From positions 10,369,312 to 10,433,311 of the forward strand of contig NC_092675.1 of assembly GCF_964355755.1 (NCBI RefSeq): a stretch of DNA of 64,000 nt, given 5' to 3'. The number at the start of each line of letters is the position of its first letter. Position 1 is the first letter of the stretch. The notes under the pieces were generated by a model. It was not told the DNA's origin. It saw nothing but the letters and a program-made list of their open reading frames with translations, and searched no databases. This DNA comes from Antedon mediterranea. Taxonomy: Eukaryota; Echinodermata; Crinoidea; Comatulida; Antedonidae. Below, piece after piece: positions 1 to 11,630 of this stretch. The position numbers and the translations under genes are program-made.

Positions 1-92
1 AATCAGATAACAGTGTATCTATTTTACATTGTGGTCCTGTCTTAATCAAAATATGCAAAAGAGAAACTTAATTAAATATAATACAGTCATGT

Positions 93-1985
93 TTATGAAA
101 AGAAATGAGATTTGTATCTAGCCTTAAAGGACGTAATTGTTGGTGCCGATTTAATATTAATTGGTAAACTGTTCCATATTTTTGCGCCTGCAACTTTAAA
201 GGACGACTTCATTTTACTAAGGGTGTATTTGGGTATTGTTATATTCAAATTTTCTACTCCACGTGTTAAGTGGGTGTGAATATCGCGAATCAATTCAATT
301 TCTTTTACTAAAGTTGGTGCCAGGCCGGCTGTAAACACATTTATACATTAGACATGCTAGGGAGAAATCTCGTTTCTCTTCAAGAGTTTGCCACGACAGG
401 TTTTGGATGATGTTGTCACCCCTTACATTAATATAATCAAAGTTGTTTGTTACAATTCGAGCAGCTCTTTTTTGATGTCGCTTTAAAATATTTTTGTTTA
501 ACTCTGTCGTATTTCCCAAGACTGTTATAGCATAATCACTACAAGGCTGAATTGTACTTATATATAGAGTTTCTAGTAACGGTTTACTTAAACTACTAGC
601 CATTTTACCTAGCATTGTTATTTTATATCCAATATTTTTACTAATACATTGAGTATTTTGTTTCCAAGTTAACATTTCATCGATTACGACTCCCAGATAC
701 CTTATACTATCAACTTGTTCTAATTTACTGGTTCCAATTTGTATATTTAAATCATTACTGTAAGCTGTATGATTGTTTCTTAGTAACATAACCTTTGTTT
801 TTTCAGTATTTATAGAGACTTGGTTGTCATCATACCTTTTACCAATATAATCAATAATTATTTGTAATGAATCATTTACTATCTTAGCAGTATCATCTGA
901 GGTGTAAACCACAACATCATCAGCAAAAACGCTGCAAGTTCCATTTAGGCCTACTATAGACTGCGAAATATCATTTATGAAAATGAGAAACAAGATGGGT
1001 CCCATGACACTTCCTTGTGGAACACCAATATTGATTTCTTTAAGTGTAGATTTGTTATTGTTACAGTACACAAACTGTTTTCTGTTTTTAAAGTAATTAC
1101 TAAACCAGTAAGCAACATTTTCATGAAAACCATATTTTTAAAGCTTAAATAGCAAAATTGAGTGATCTATCGTGTCAAAGCACTTGGATATATCTAAGAA
1201 ACAAGCGCCGACGACCTCTGAGTCATTCAATTTCTAACCAATCATCAAATACTCTGTGCAAGCATGTTACAGTAGAATGGTTTTTCAAAAAGGCAAATTG
1301 ATCAATGTTAATTAAATCAAACAAACTAAGAAAAGAAATGATTTGTTCCTGAACCACTCTCTCGATAATCTTTGCGATATGAGCAACGACAGATATTGGT
1401 CTGTAGTTGCTCATACTGTCTTTACTACACTTTCCTCTTTATATATAGGAGTTGTCCTTGCTACTTTCCAATCAGCTGGGACAAGACCAGACATGAGAGA
1501 GAGTTCACAATATGACACAATGGATAAGCAATGTATGGTGCTGCTAACCTTAAAAATTTACTATCAAAATCTAGAACATCTAAATTTTTTTCGGGCAAAT
1601 TAATTATAAAGCTTCCTTTTAATGGTATTTACATCAACATTTATAAAATTAAAGGAATATTCACTAGGTGGATTATTCCAACTTGGCTACGTATCGTCAA
1701 ATGACTGCGCCATCTTAATTCCTATGTTGGTAAAGTATTCATTAAAATGTTCGCAATCAATAGTTTTACTAATGTTAGATTTCGTTTTACCAGTTAGTTT
1801 ATTTAGCTCGTTCCACATTTTTTGGGGATTATTTTAAAATTTTATATTTACGTTATTAAAATAGTTATACTTTGCTTTCTTAATGTTAGTGTTAACCAGA
1901 TTTCTAAGTCTTCTATACTCAGTTTTTAATCCTGGATTATTAACATTTACTTTGCTTTTGGTATAATCTTTTTTGTACATTAACT
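93..1985 (-). mobile_element. Broken CR1/Jockey-like LINE, 5'-truncated reverse transcriptase ORF
   Basis: Minus-strand fragments read in order as a non-LTR retrotransposon ORF2. At about 1980-1840 a basic linker gives TEYRRLRNLVNTNIKKAKYN. At 1414-1223 the RT start gives SNYRPISVVAHIAKIIERVV. Near 1200-1140 the first catalytic block reads FLDISKCFDTIDHSILLFKL. At 1071-295 come GVPQGSVMGPILFLIFINDI and the FADD catalytic box. At 338-93 the C-terminal tail contains GAKIWNSLPINIKSAPTITS. The pieces lie in different frames, with at least three frameshifts, so the copy is dead. No endonuclease domain is visible, as expected for a 5'-truncated insertion. The clade (CR1, L2 or Jockey) is inferred from the tail style and is not certain. 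Confidence 0.85.
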
Positions 1986-4140
1986 AATTTCAGGAGTTAT
2001 CCAGGGAGAGAATCATATAACATATAAATAATAACGTTGTAAACATGTCAATTTAACACAAAAAAACATTATTAAATAGTTTATCCATCCTGTAATTGGC
2101 GAGTTACGGTACTTGCTGTTAGATGAATAAAAAAAACAAACGTAAAGTGGTTTTAAAATACAACATCATTTCAACTGTTATTCAACGTTGAAAGCAAGAT
2201 GTCACTCATCTATATATATAAATTTACGTAAGGGCAAAATTCGGTAAATCGCGCGTTACGTCTAGAATTTTTACTCGAATGAAGTTGGTTCATAGTATGT
2301 TAGGCACTGATTTTAACCACCTAATATAACCCTGTTTACTAATTAAGCTGAGTTAGATAATTAGTTATTGACAATTAAAACGAATTGAGGTTCAACGATT
2401 TGCCCCAAGAAATATAGGTATTTTCCGATCGTGGTATACACTGCCAAATGGATGTCGATGCCGAAAAATACCCGCACACAATGATACGAGTGTGCTTCGC
2501 ATTTAACTATCTCCACGATAATTGTTTTTAATAACTGAAAATTGGTTAAATAGCTCGAGTACAGCATCATCATAATTTTGAAGACAAGCCGATTTGATAG
2601 ATACTATTTTGATTGAATATACGTTTATAAACACGTATTGCTTGGCGATGAATGGAACATTCTCATCTCTCTTCCACAAGTGTGTATTCCTCCTTCAGTC
2701 GTAATAACACAAAAGCAAGTAGGCCTACCCTACACTCATAACAGAAATTCGATCTATTTTTTTCAATCAGTGACTGCAGAGGTGGGATATAGGTATTTTA
2801 TAAACAGATAATGAGCTATAGCGTTTTCAGTCGCCGTCTATGTACAATAAACTTTATTATTGCAGTTCAACCACCACTCCACATCACCACCCCTCCCCTC
2901 AATGTCATGATCAGTAGCGTTGTAAATCCAGTAGTTCCAATTCTTATTTCAATTGATCAGACAGAAAATATACAATTATATGTAACACTGAAAATGCTAA
3001 TACCAGTAAAACCGCTGTTATCACATAACTTTCTATAAGGGCCCGTTTAGACATAGTATTTACTCGAGTTAAAGTTGCTTTCATAAGCACAGTTAATTAC
3101 CGCAAGTTGGAGGCTAGGAACGAACTTACGCGTGTAAATAACTAAGTAGGCCTACCGTATAAACTGGCTCACCAAGATACTAAACAAATTAGGATAGGCC
3201 TATAGTACGAAGGATCACATGCCCTATTACGCAGAACAACTTTGGTGGGTAGGAACCAACTTAAGTATGAATTGGCTCTAGGAAACAATTGAAAATAATT
3301 AGGCCTACTAATTAAGTTGAGTTAATAATAAAGATAATTATTTATTGACGATTAAAGCGATTATGATTTGCCCCGAATCGAGGTGTTTTTCACAAACTGT
3401 TTTACATTAGGGGTATATAAACACAAATACAGATATACTATTGCCGACCGTTGCTTCTCAACGTTTGTATTACTGTAAAATATAAACGTCGTAGTGGTGT
3501 ATCGTTACATGTACTTTACTATTTCAATCAACTATGACAGTTTCAACAAAGTATTAAATCTCAATGTTTTACTTTGTTTGGTGGTAAATTACTAATTACT
3601 AATTTTGTAAAACATGAAAACAATTCAAAATTATCGGTTATAATATGTCAAAGGCCAAAATTAGGGGTTTATTGAAAGTTTCATGATTTTTATTATAATA
3701 GAATATATGGCCAATTTGTTGACCAGGGGGTCAGAAAAGTTGCCCATTAGAGTGAATAGAAATAATATTGGTATTGTAAGTAGTTTGTCATAAAAAAATA
3801 TTTCAATACACCCAGTAGTTACCAAGTTACGCAGTGTTAACCTAGACCATTTTTATCTTTTGGCCCCTGCTGACCAAGTATCTGGATAGAGGGTGCAGTG
3901 AAATCCTTTCTGGTCCTCTTATGTTTTGTGGTTTCACATACTGTAAGATTAATATGATTGTTGATATTTGTTAATGCTTTAAACGGTTTAATTAATGACT
4001 GAATGTTTGCCGTGAAGATTTACTGTATGTTATATGCTAAATGGTATAAGCTAGGTTATTTTATTAAAATGATTCTTTTCTGTATGTATTATTCTAATAA
4101 TAATGGAATTGAATGAGACTTTCAGAGGAGTTTATGAATA
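1986..4140. other. Non-coding spacer, no gene recognised
   Basis: No ORF here resembles a known protein. Two diverged direct copies of a stretch of about 90 bp that includes GATTTGCCCC occur near 2338-2430 and 3304-3395. A sequence resembling a Helitron 5' end (TC followed by an AT-rich run and TTTACGTAAGGGC) occurs near 2209, but I could not find a matching 3' end. Confidence 0.5.
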
Positions 4141-4330
4141 AACTATTTCACCTCAAACGTTTAAACAGTGGTACAGTATATCTACTCATTTGGCTGACCG
4201 GTGTGCTTTCATCTGTTCTTTCTCTACAATGAGCAATAAATAAACGGGGTCTTATTGGTTACATTCAGCATGTTACTCTAATTGACCATTCTTGTGATCA
4301 AAGCTAAATCTTTCAATGATGTTAAGGCAA
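4141..4330 (+). repeat. 190-bp direct repeat, left copy
   Basis: This stretch matches 11441-11630 over its whole length with roughly 93% identity by eye and no indel. Both copies begin AACTATTTCACCTCAAAC and end at GGCAA. Together they bracket the LINE/Penelope/Helitron nest. They could be two ends of an older repeat split by later insertions, or a duplication. Confidence 0.8.
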
Positions 4331-7195
4331 AACCCAGAAATGTTATGGGAATATATAAAAATAAAAATTAAAGAATTCTCCATAAAATATTGTGTAAAAA
4401 AAGAAAAAACGAAAAATATTCAAAAAGAAATATTGACCAAAGAAGTAAAAATACTAACTAATCAATTAGATATCAGTTATGATGAAGACAAGACAAAGAA
4501 CTTTAAAATCAAAAGATCTCGAGAAAATATACCAAATTGAAGCACAAGGTGCCAAGATAAGATCCAGAATAGAATGGTTTGAGAACGGAGAAAAAACACC
4601 ACATTTTTTTTGCGGTTAGAAAAAACAATGCAAAGAGAAAACATATTACTGTTATAAAAACGAAAAATGGTAAATATACCTCTGATAAAGAAGACATTTT
4701 AAAAGAACATGTTCTTTTCTATGAACAGTTATATGAAGACAAACAGATGAAAATAGAAAATATAAAAGATTACCTAGAAAATACAAATGTGAACACACTT
4801 TCACAATGTGATTCTGCAAAATGTGATGGAATCTTTCTAGAAAAAGAACTCACGAACGCATCTAAATAAAAGTCCAGGATCGGATGGATTAAGCGTCGAA
4901 TTTTATAGAACCTTCTGGAATGAAATTAAACACATTTTACGAAATTCTTTAAATTATAGTTACAATCAAAATAAATTATCCAGCTCACAGCGAGTAGGAA
5001 TAATAAATCTAACATTCAAATCAGGTGAGAGAGAAATTTTTTACAATTACTTTACGTAGATTATAAAATTATGGCACACGCCCTTTCTAACCGAATGCAC
5101 GACATTACATTATTGGTTTGATAATAAGCAACGACCAAAAAGCATATATAAAAGGAAGGGTCGGCGGAGAAAATATTAGACTAGTGGACGACTTACTAAA
5201 TTTTACAAAAGATAAATATACCTGGTGCAATGATCTTTCTTGATTTTGCTAAGGCTTTTGATTCCATAGACAGAAAGCTAATGCTTAAAACACTTGAGAA
5301 ATTTGGCTTCGGCAAATCGTTCATAAAATGGATTAACTTAATTTATACTGATACACGATGTAAAGTGATAAACAATGGTTGGGTCTCCGAGAGCTTCAAA
5401 ATGAATTGCGGAGTTAGACAAGGGTGTCCACTGCCTTATAATTTATCTTAGTTGCCGAAATTATGACAATAAATATAAGAGCGAATCTACTCTGCAAAGG
5501 CATCACACTACCAAGTAGAGAAAATTATGCAGATAAAATTGTTAAAATTGCCCAATTAGCAGATGATGATACTGTAAATTTCACGCGTGATGGACATAGC
5601 TTAAAATATTTTTGGGATGAAATTCAAAAATTCTGTGATATATCAGGCTTGAAATTAAATTTAAAAAAAACAAATGGCATTTGGATTGGATCAAGCAGAT
5701 TTCTTGATTCCTCTCCGTATAATATTTTATGGACAAAAGAACCAATTAAATTCTTAGGAATTTACGTTGGTTGCGACAAAAAGTTGTGTGAAAAAAAGAA
5801 TTGGGACGATAAAATTGTTAATTTGAAAAAAACTTTACAGTTTAACTGTAAAGTTTTTTTCAAATTAAATGGAAAAAAGACATTTATCTTTCTTTGGAAA
5901 AATAATAATAATTAAAACTCTAGCTTGATCTAAGCTCATTTACAATGCTAGTGTAATAAATGTACCAACATATATCTTTCCTATTGTTGAAAAGGAAATT
6001 TATAATTTTTTATGGAGCGGAAATAGAGAAAAAATTAAAAGAACAACACTTATGAGAAAACAAGTATGTAACATTGGATGGCAAATCAAGGTACTTCTGC
6101 TCCTGGTTAAATTCTGGTATCAAAACAATCAATGATATAATAATTGTTGATATTGAACTAATAACATGTCAAAGGTTAATTCCAATGTTATGTAATAAAA
6201 AAAACGGGTTAATTGAATACGTTGCTGTTATCAATGCCATACCGCATCAATGGAAAACAATTGTTAAAACACCGAATGTTGAAGATGAAATAGGTAAAAC
6301 CTTAGACGTGCTTACATTCTATAAAAAAAATAAATCATCTCCGTTTTTTATAGATATCTTATTAATAGTAAAGTCTCTATCCCAAGATCACAAGTGAAAT
6401 GGGAACAGGAATTTGGTGTCGATTTAAATTGCCACACAATATGGTGTAATAAAGTTTTAAACACCAAACATATTGTAAAAGTTGCCTAATTCAATTTTTT
6501 AAAGTTAAACATTGTTACACAGAATTATAGAATGTAGAAAAAAATTAAAACTATGGAAATTAGCTGATAGTGATAATTGCCAAAAATGTAAAATAGAAGT
6601 AGAAAACGAAAAACATATGCTTTATACATGTAATACAATTCAGTCAGTCTCGATTCAATGTTTTCCTGTTAACGAAACACAACACAACTTTTCAAGTTGG
6701 ACTAGTATAGTTACTGGAAATACAAATAGCAAACTCATCAATGAATTAATTTCTGTTTTTTGTTTTTCAATATGTAAATCATGTATAACATATAAAATAA
6801 CGTTGAAAAACGAAAACGTACAAAAAACAATATGGAACCTACACAGAATAGAACTTTTTAATTTAATTAAAAATGAATACGCATGTAACATTATCAATGC
6901 TAGAAAAAAAAATGGGCTAACGTCAAAGAAAAACGTCAGAATTTTTTCAGTAAACTTTAATGGAAATAAAGTATATTGTCTGTATGTATACGTATATTAT
7001 ACTGTACTTTTAATTTGTGTATATACATTTCCATTTTATTACTTGACGGTTTTTATAGTTGTTTTTAATGCCCGTGTATATAGGTCTAATGTATTATATT
7101 TGTGTATATTTTTTATCGTTCTTGGTTTTAATGTTACTTTTATGCATATGTGTATGTATTGTACGGGTATATATGTGTGTATGTATATATATAAT
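4316..7195 (+). mobile_element. Broken L1/Tx1-like LINE, 5'-truncated ORF2
   Basis: A chain of plus-strand fragments reads as an L1/Tx1-type ORF2. LWEYIKIKIKEFSIKYCVKK and RIRSRIEWFENGEKTPHFF (4316-4620) form the pre-RT linker. SPGSDGLSVEFYRTFWNEIK lies near 4873. The block at 5230-5451 has FLDFAKAFDSIDRKLMLKTL and GVRQGCPLP. The block at 5463-5915 has the catalytic-box variant LADDDTVNF. At 6512-7198 the C-terminal region reads LWKLADSDNCQKCKIEVENE followed by KHML, a cysteine-containing tail typical of L1-type elements. Several frameshifts and stops break it, so it is a dead copy. The endonuclease domain is missing. It ends at a TA microsatellite. Confidence 0.85.
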
Positions 7196-7219
7196 TGATA
7201 TATATATATATATATATAC
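7186..7219. repeat. TA-rich microsatellite
   Basis: An AT run containing (TA)n lies exactly between the LINE tail and the truncated first Penelope copy. Similar TA runs lie at about 8518-8545 and 11216-11240, after the ends of the two Penelope copies. Confidence 0.8.
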
Positions 7220-8520
7220 GGATAAAAATATGTACCTGCTCCCTAGCAGTTGTCACCCCCCGACACTGTACTAAAAACATACCGTACAGTCAAGCATTAC
7301 GTATCAGACGTATCTGTTCTTCAGATTTAGATTTTCAGAATCGTACCGAAGAACTAACCGGACATCTCCGGAATAGAAATTACAAGAAGGAATACATCGA
7401 AACTGCTATAAAGAAAGCAAAAGATATTCCTCGATGTCAAACACTGACGTACAAACCACGTCAGCCAAAAAAATCGACCAGAGAGCCATTGGTCACAACC
7501 TACCCCCCTAGGTTGCCTCCATTACGGGCTATTATTGAGAAACATATGCCCATTCTACAGTCCACAGAACGTCTCAGGACTGTTTTCCGGAACCACCCAT
7601 TATTGCATTTCGTAGACCTCCCAACCTTCGTGATATATTAGTCAGATCCAAATTTAAGAGTGAAATTAACTCTCATGACAGCCAAAATTTGGGCAGTCAC
7701 CTTTGCGGCAAATCTTGCAAAACTTGTTCATTGGTTGATTCTACTGAAAAATTTGAGAGTAACCAAACTGGCCGCATTTTTCGGATAAGACAATCAATTA
7801 ATTGTCTAACCAAAAACGTCATTTATCTCATATACTGTAATATTTGTAGCAAACAGTACGTCGGAGAAACAAAAAACACTCTCCGTATAAGAATGACACA
7901 ACATAGATCAGCTATCAAAACATTAAAGCTTGATCAACCTGTAGCCGAACATTTTAATTCAGCTGGTCACTCGATTGCAAATTTCAGAGTTATTGCAATA
8001 GACCACGATGTCAAATGGAGCGACAAAACTCGCAAAGACAAAGAAAAAACCACTGGGAATTACTACTTAAAACCACAAAACCTTTTGGACTTAACATTAG
8101 GAACATACTCCCAGATCGGTAAAATTATTCCATTGACTACCAAAATTTAAGTTTCAATATTAACCACCATTTAAGCTGTTTTTTAGTCTCATTCCAAAAT
8201 TGTTTATATCTCTGATCTACCAAGCTACCTTCTTTGTTTTCCACTCTTATTCAGACTCCACCCTGGCTGCCTTTGTTATATTTCTTTTATTCCTGTCCAC
8301 CAGGCAGCACTTGCCAGCTTTATACTATGACGTTATCCAAATTCCTTCACTTGCACTGATGAAGGGCTAGTGTTGCCCGAAAGCTCTGCTAACTTTTCTG
8401 GCTGTTTACTTTATCGTTTTGATTTAGCTTTTCGCTTTTTATTTTTCTATCTCCATTGAGATCCAGCCACTGATACCCACAGCATTGTCATTTTTTTCAG
8501 TAATTTTCCTTTGGATTTAT
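7218..8520 (+). mobile_element. Penelope-like element copy 1, C-terminal part with GIY-YIG endonuclease
   Basis: The conceptual protein begins at TDKNMYLLPSSCHP, which in copy 2 follows VDFLDTIVTIENGTLKTDLF, the end of a Penelope-type reverse transcriptase. It continues through LRNRNYKKEYIETAIKKAK and reaches LTKNVIYLIYCNICSKQYVG at about 7798-7860. That last block, followed by ETKNTLRIRMTQHRSAIK, is a GIY-YIG nuclease of the Penelope type. The reading frame shifts near 7570-7640. The 3' non-coding tail (8150-8520) is shared with copy 2 and carries a hammerhead-like motif. The copy is 5'-truncated at the TA microsatellite. Confidence 0.9.
8356..8391 (+). ncRNA. Hammerhead-ribozyme-like motif in Penelope tail, copy 1
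   Basis: The order of conserved core pieces fits a hammerhead. CTGATGA lies at 8356-8362. A stem II of GGGC/GCCC (8364-8367 with 8375-8378) encloses a 7-base loop, and GAAA lies at 8379-8382. A tiny stem III (AGC pairing with GCT around TCT) is followed by the predicted cleavage position after A8391. One extra A sits between CTGATGA and stem II, and I could not establish a convincing stem I. Hammerhead ribozymes are known from Penelope-like elements. Activity is not shown by sequence alone. Confidence 0.5.
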
Positions 8521-8573
8521 ATATGTATTTCTATATATATGCGTGTGAATGTATTGATACTATGGTGAAGATA

Positions 8574-9224
8574 ATTTGGAATCTTTTCTTCTCAATATTA
8601 ATTCAGCCCACCCAACTATCAAATTTACAGCTACCAAATCCACTAGTAGGGTTGATTTTTTGGACACTATAGTGACCATAGAAAATGGTACACTCAAAAC
8701 TGACCTATTCCGTAAACCCACGGATAAAAATATGTACCTGCTCCCTAGCAGTTGTCACCCTCGACACTGTACTAAAAACATACCGTACAGTCAAGCATTA
8801 CGTATCAGACGTATCTGTTCTTCAGATTTAGATTTTCAGAATCGTACCGAAGAACTAACCGGACATCTCCGGAATAGAAATTACAAGAAGGAATACATCG
8901 AAGGTTGCCTCCATTACGGGCTATTATTGAGAAACATATGCCCATTCTACAGTCCACAGAACGTCTCAGGACTGTTTTTCCGGAACCACCATTATTGCAT
9001 TTCGTAGACCTCCCAACCTTCGTGATATATTAGTCAGATCCAAATTTAAGAGTGAAATTAACTCTCATTACAGCCAAAATTTGGGCAGTCACCTTTGCGG
9101 CAAATCTTGCAAAACTTGTTCATTGGTTGATTCTACTGAAAAATTTGAGAGTAACCAAACTGGCCACATGTTTCGGATAAGACAATCAATTAATTGTCTA
9201 ACCAAAAACGTCATTTATCTCATA
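8574..9224 (+). mobile_element. Penelope-like element copy 2, 5' segment
   Basis: This tandem second copy begins further upstream than copy 1. It shows LLNINSAHPTIKFTATKSTS and VDFLDTIVTIENGTLKTDLF, the end of a Penelope-type RT, before the shared part starts at TDKNMYLLPS. Compared with copy 1 it has lost about 105 bp after the KKEYIE codons (near 8902). It is interrupted after base 9224 by a Helitron and resumes at 10530. Confidence 0.9.
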
Positions 9225-10529
9225 CTAGCAATTATACCCGCCCCAGGGCGGGTTTCAAAATTAGTTTGCAGCCTTCTCAGTACATAACACCCGACGCCAG
9301 TATCTGTGTATACTCACCAACCTCCACCCCTCTTCAATAACACCCCATACTCTATCTTAAAAACAAATTCTTCCCAGTGATGGAAAAATTCAATTCAACC
9401 TAAGCTTCGAATTGAGAGGAGTATGTATAGCTACGATGGGTCTAATAATGGTTGAAGTACGTTGTAAATTGTGTAAATGAATAGGTATCATATTGGCTGA
9501 TAATTAAAATATGTAATTTAGATACTGCGGTCCACCAGCCTTCTTTCTCCTTTCACCACCCCAGCCACATCAACAAACCTTAACTCCTCCCCTGGGTGAT
9601 GTGTTGAAGCCGGTTCCAGTACAAATTATGTTATTATCACTCCCAACCCATAATCCCTCAGTGGCAGTTTTCAAATATAGTTTAAAACATTCCAAACACA
9701 GTTTCGGGCATGGTGATAGGCCTACATCCCCACCCCAAACTCCCATCCGCTTCCCAGGGATGATTAAATACTTTAACATTTTCCAACAATTCTGGTGTAA
9801 GCAAAATCCTATCTCCCAACCCCACTCTCCCACAATTGACGTTTTTTTCTTGGAGGATTGGTGATGTAGTTTGAACACAGTAACAGTAAACAACATGTGT
9901 ATGTTCACACACGTATGGATGTCTGTAATGAGACAATCCAAGAGACCGATACATAGCTGGATATGGATAAAGTACTTCGCTAAATGTGTAATTGAATAGG
10001 TGTCATATTGGTTAATGAATAAAATATGTATATCTATATCTATATTTCCCCAAACGCCTTGCTGAGGATAATTCAAATACTGTAAAACTTTTGTAGTATA
10101 TATTTTACAATTCGATAGCCTACAACCCCGAGCCCTAGCAAAAATGTGACATCACAAACCACCACACCACCCACCCCTCCCACAAAAACCCCAGGAGTCG
10201 GGGGAATTTTTTTTAATGTAGTTTAAAACCTTCCGGGTACAATTGCCATCATTTTGATACCCCATACGTATGGTTACGTGCAGAAACAGAAATTTGTATA
10301 ACGAACAAACATCGAAAGTGGGGGTTTTGACCACATTTTGGTCCCTAACTTGGATCCTAGGTGGCGGATGATGTTGAAATATAGCTTAGAACATTCCCGG
10401 TACAATTGCGGTCATTTTGATACCCCATATGTAAGATTATGTGCAGTAACAAAAATTTGTATAACGAACAAACAAACAAACAGACAGACAAACAGACAGA
10501 CAGACAAACTCTCTCACTTATAATATAGA
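9225..10529 (-). mobile_element. Non-autonomous Helitron inserted in Penelope copy 2
   Basis: On the minus strand the element starts TCTATATTATAAGTGAGAGA at 10529 and ends in the hairpin CCCGCCCTGGGGCGGG followed by TATAATTGCTAG at 9225. This is the Helitron signature: 5' TC, a 3' hairpin and a CTRR end. Removing it joins ...TCTCATA to TACTGTAAT..., which restores the uninterrupted sequence of Penelope copy 1 at 7827-7842 with no target duplication. The insertion sits between A and T, as Helitrons require. No Rep/helicase ORF is present, so the copy is non-autonomous. It contains a CAGA/CAAA-rich microsatellite near 10470-10510. Confidence 0.92.
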
Positions 10530-11220
10530 TACTGTAATATTTGTGGCAAACAGTACGTCGGAGAAACAAAAACACTCTCCGTATGAGAATGACACAACAT
10601 AGATCAGCTATTAAAACATTAAAGCTTGATCAACCTGTAGCCGAACATTTTAACTCAGCTGGTCACTCGATTGCAAATTTCAGAGTTATTGCAATAGACC
10701 ACGATGTCAAATGGAGCGACAAAACTCGCAAAGACAAAGAAAACCACTGGGAATTACTACTTAAAACCACAAAACCTTTTGGACTTAACATTAGGAACAT
10801 ACTCCCAGATCGGTAAAATTATTCCATTGACTACCAAAATTTAAGTTTCAATATTAACCCCCATTTTAGCTTTTTTTAGTTCCATTCCAAAATTGTTTAT
10901 ACCTCTACCAAGCTACCTTCTTTGTTTTCTACTCTTATTCAGTCTCCACCCACCATTCAACACGCTGTTTCTATTGTTATATTTCTTTTATTCCTGTCTA
11001 CCCAGGCAGCACTTGCCAACTCATATGCTATGACTTTATCCAAATTCCCTCACTTGCACTGATGAAGGGCTAGTGTTGCCCGAAAGCTCTAACTTTTCTG
11101 GCTGTTTACTTTATCGTTTTGATTCAGCTTTTCGCTTATTTTTTTGTATCTCCATTGAGATCCAGCCACTGATACCCACAGCATTGTCATTTTTTTCAGT
11201 AATTTGCCTTTGGATTTATA
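10530..11220 (+). mobile_element. Penelope-like element copy 2, 3' segment
   Basis: This is the continuation of copy 2 after the Helitron. It encodes YCNICGKQYVGETKTLSV-like sequence with a one-base frame difference, then TQHRSAIKTLKLDQPVAEHF and the remaining GIY-YIG region. The 3' tail follows, including a second hammerhead-like core, and ends near the TA run at 11216. It is nearly identical to copy 1 apart from small indels. Confidence 0.9.
11059..11091 (+). ncRNA. Hammerhead-ribozyme-like motif in Penelope tail, copy 2
   Basis: The same core as in copy 1: CTGATGA at 11059-11065, the GGGC/GCCC stem II and GAAA at 11082-11085. Stem III is three bases shorter because GCT is missing after AGCTCT. 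The core is kept while the flanks differ by several indels, which mildly supports a functional constraint or simply recent copying. Confidence 0.45.
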
Positions 11221-11440
11221 TATATATATACAAATATATAAACTGAAAGACACACAAATTATAAATAAGTTAACAAACGTTTCATAAGTAAACAACTTTT
11301 TTTTAATTAAATATGCAATACATTTTGTAATAGATAACATAACAAAAAATATGCAATGTAAACATATATGGGACTCTGTAATTGTTGTTTATGTAACATT
11401 GAATGAATAAAGGGGGTGGTTAACAAAAGATAAAAAAAAA

Positions 11441-11630
11441 AACTATTTCACCTCAAACTTTAAAACCGTGGTACAGTATATCTACTCATTTGGCTGACCT
11501 GTGTGTTGTCATCTGTTCTTTCTCTACAATGAGCAATAAATAAACGGGGTCTTATTGGTTACATTAAGCGTGTGACTCTGATTGACCATTCTTGGGATCA
11601 AAGCTGAATCTTTCAATGATGTTGAGGCAA
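11441..11630 (+). repeat. 190-bp direct repeat, right copy
   Basis: This is the partner of 4141-4330, starting exactly 7300 bp downstream. The similarity ends at both boundaries in both copies. Confidence 0.8.

Noticed and set aside
2209-2290. A third Helitron starting at TCTATATATATAAATTTACG
   Set aside because: No hairpin plus CTRR end was found downstream, so only a possible 5' end is noted.
4141-11630. An LTR retrotransposon bounded by the 190-bp direct repeats
   Set aside because: No gag/protease/integrase, no TG...CA ends, and the interior is LINE and Penelope sequence.
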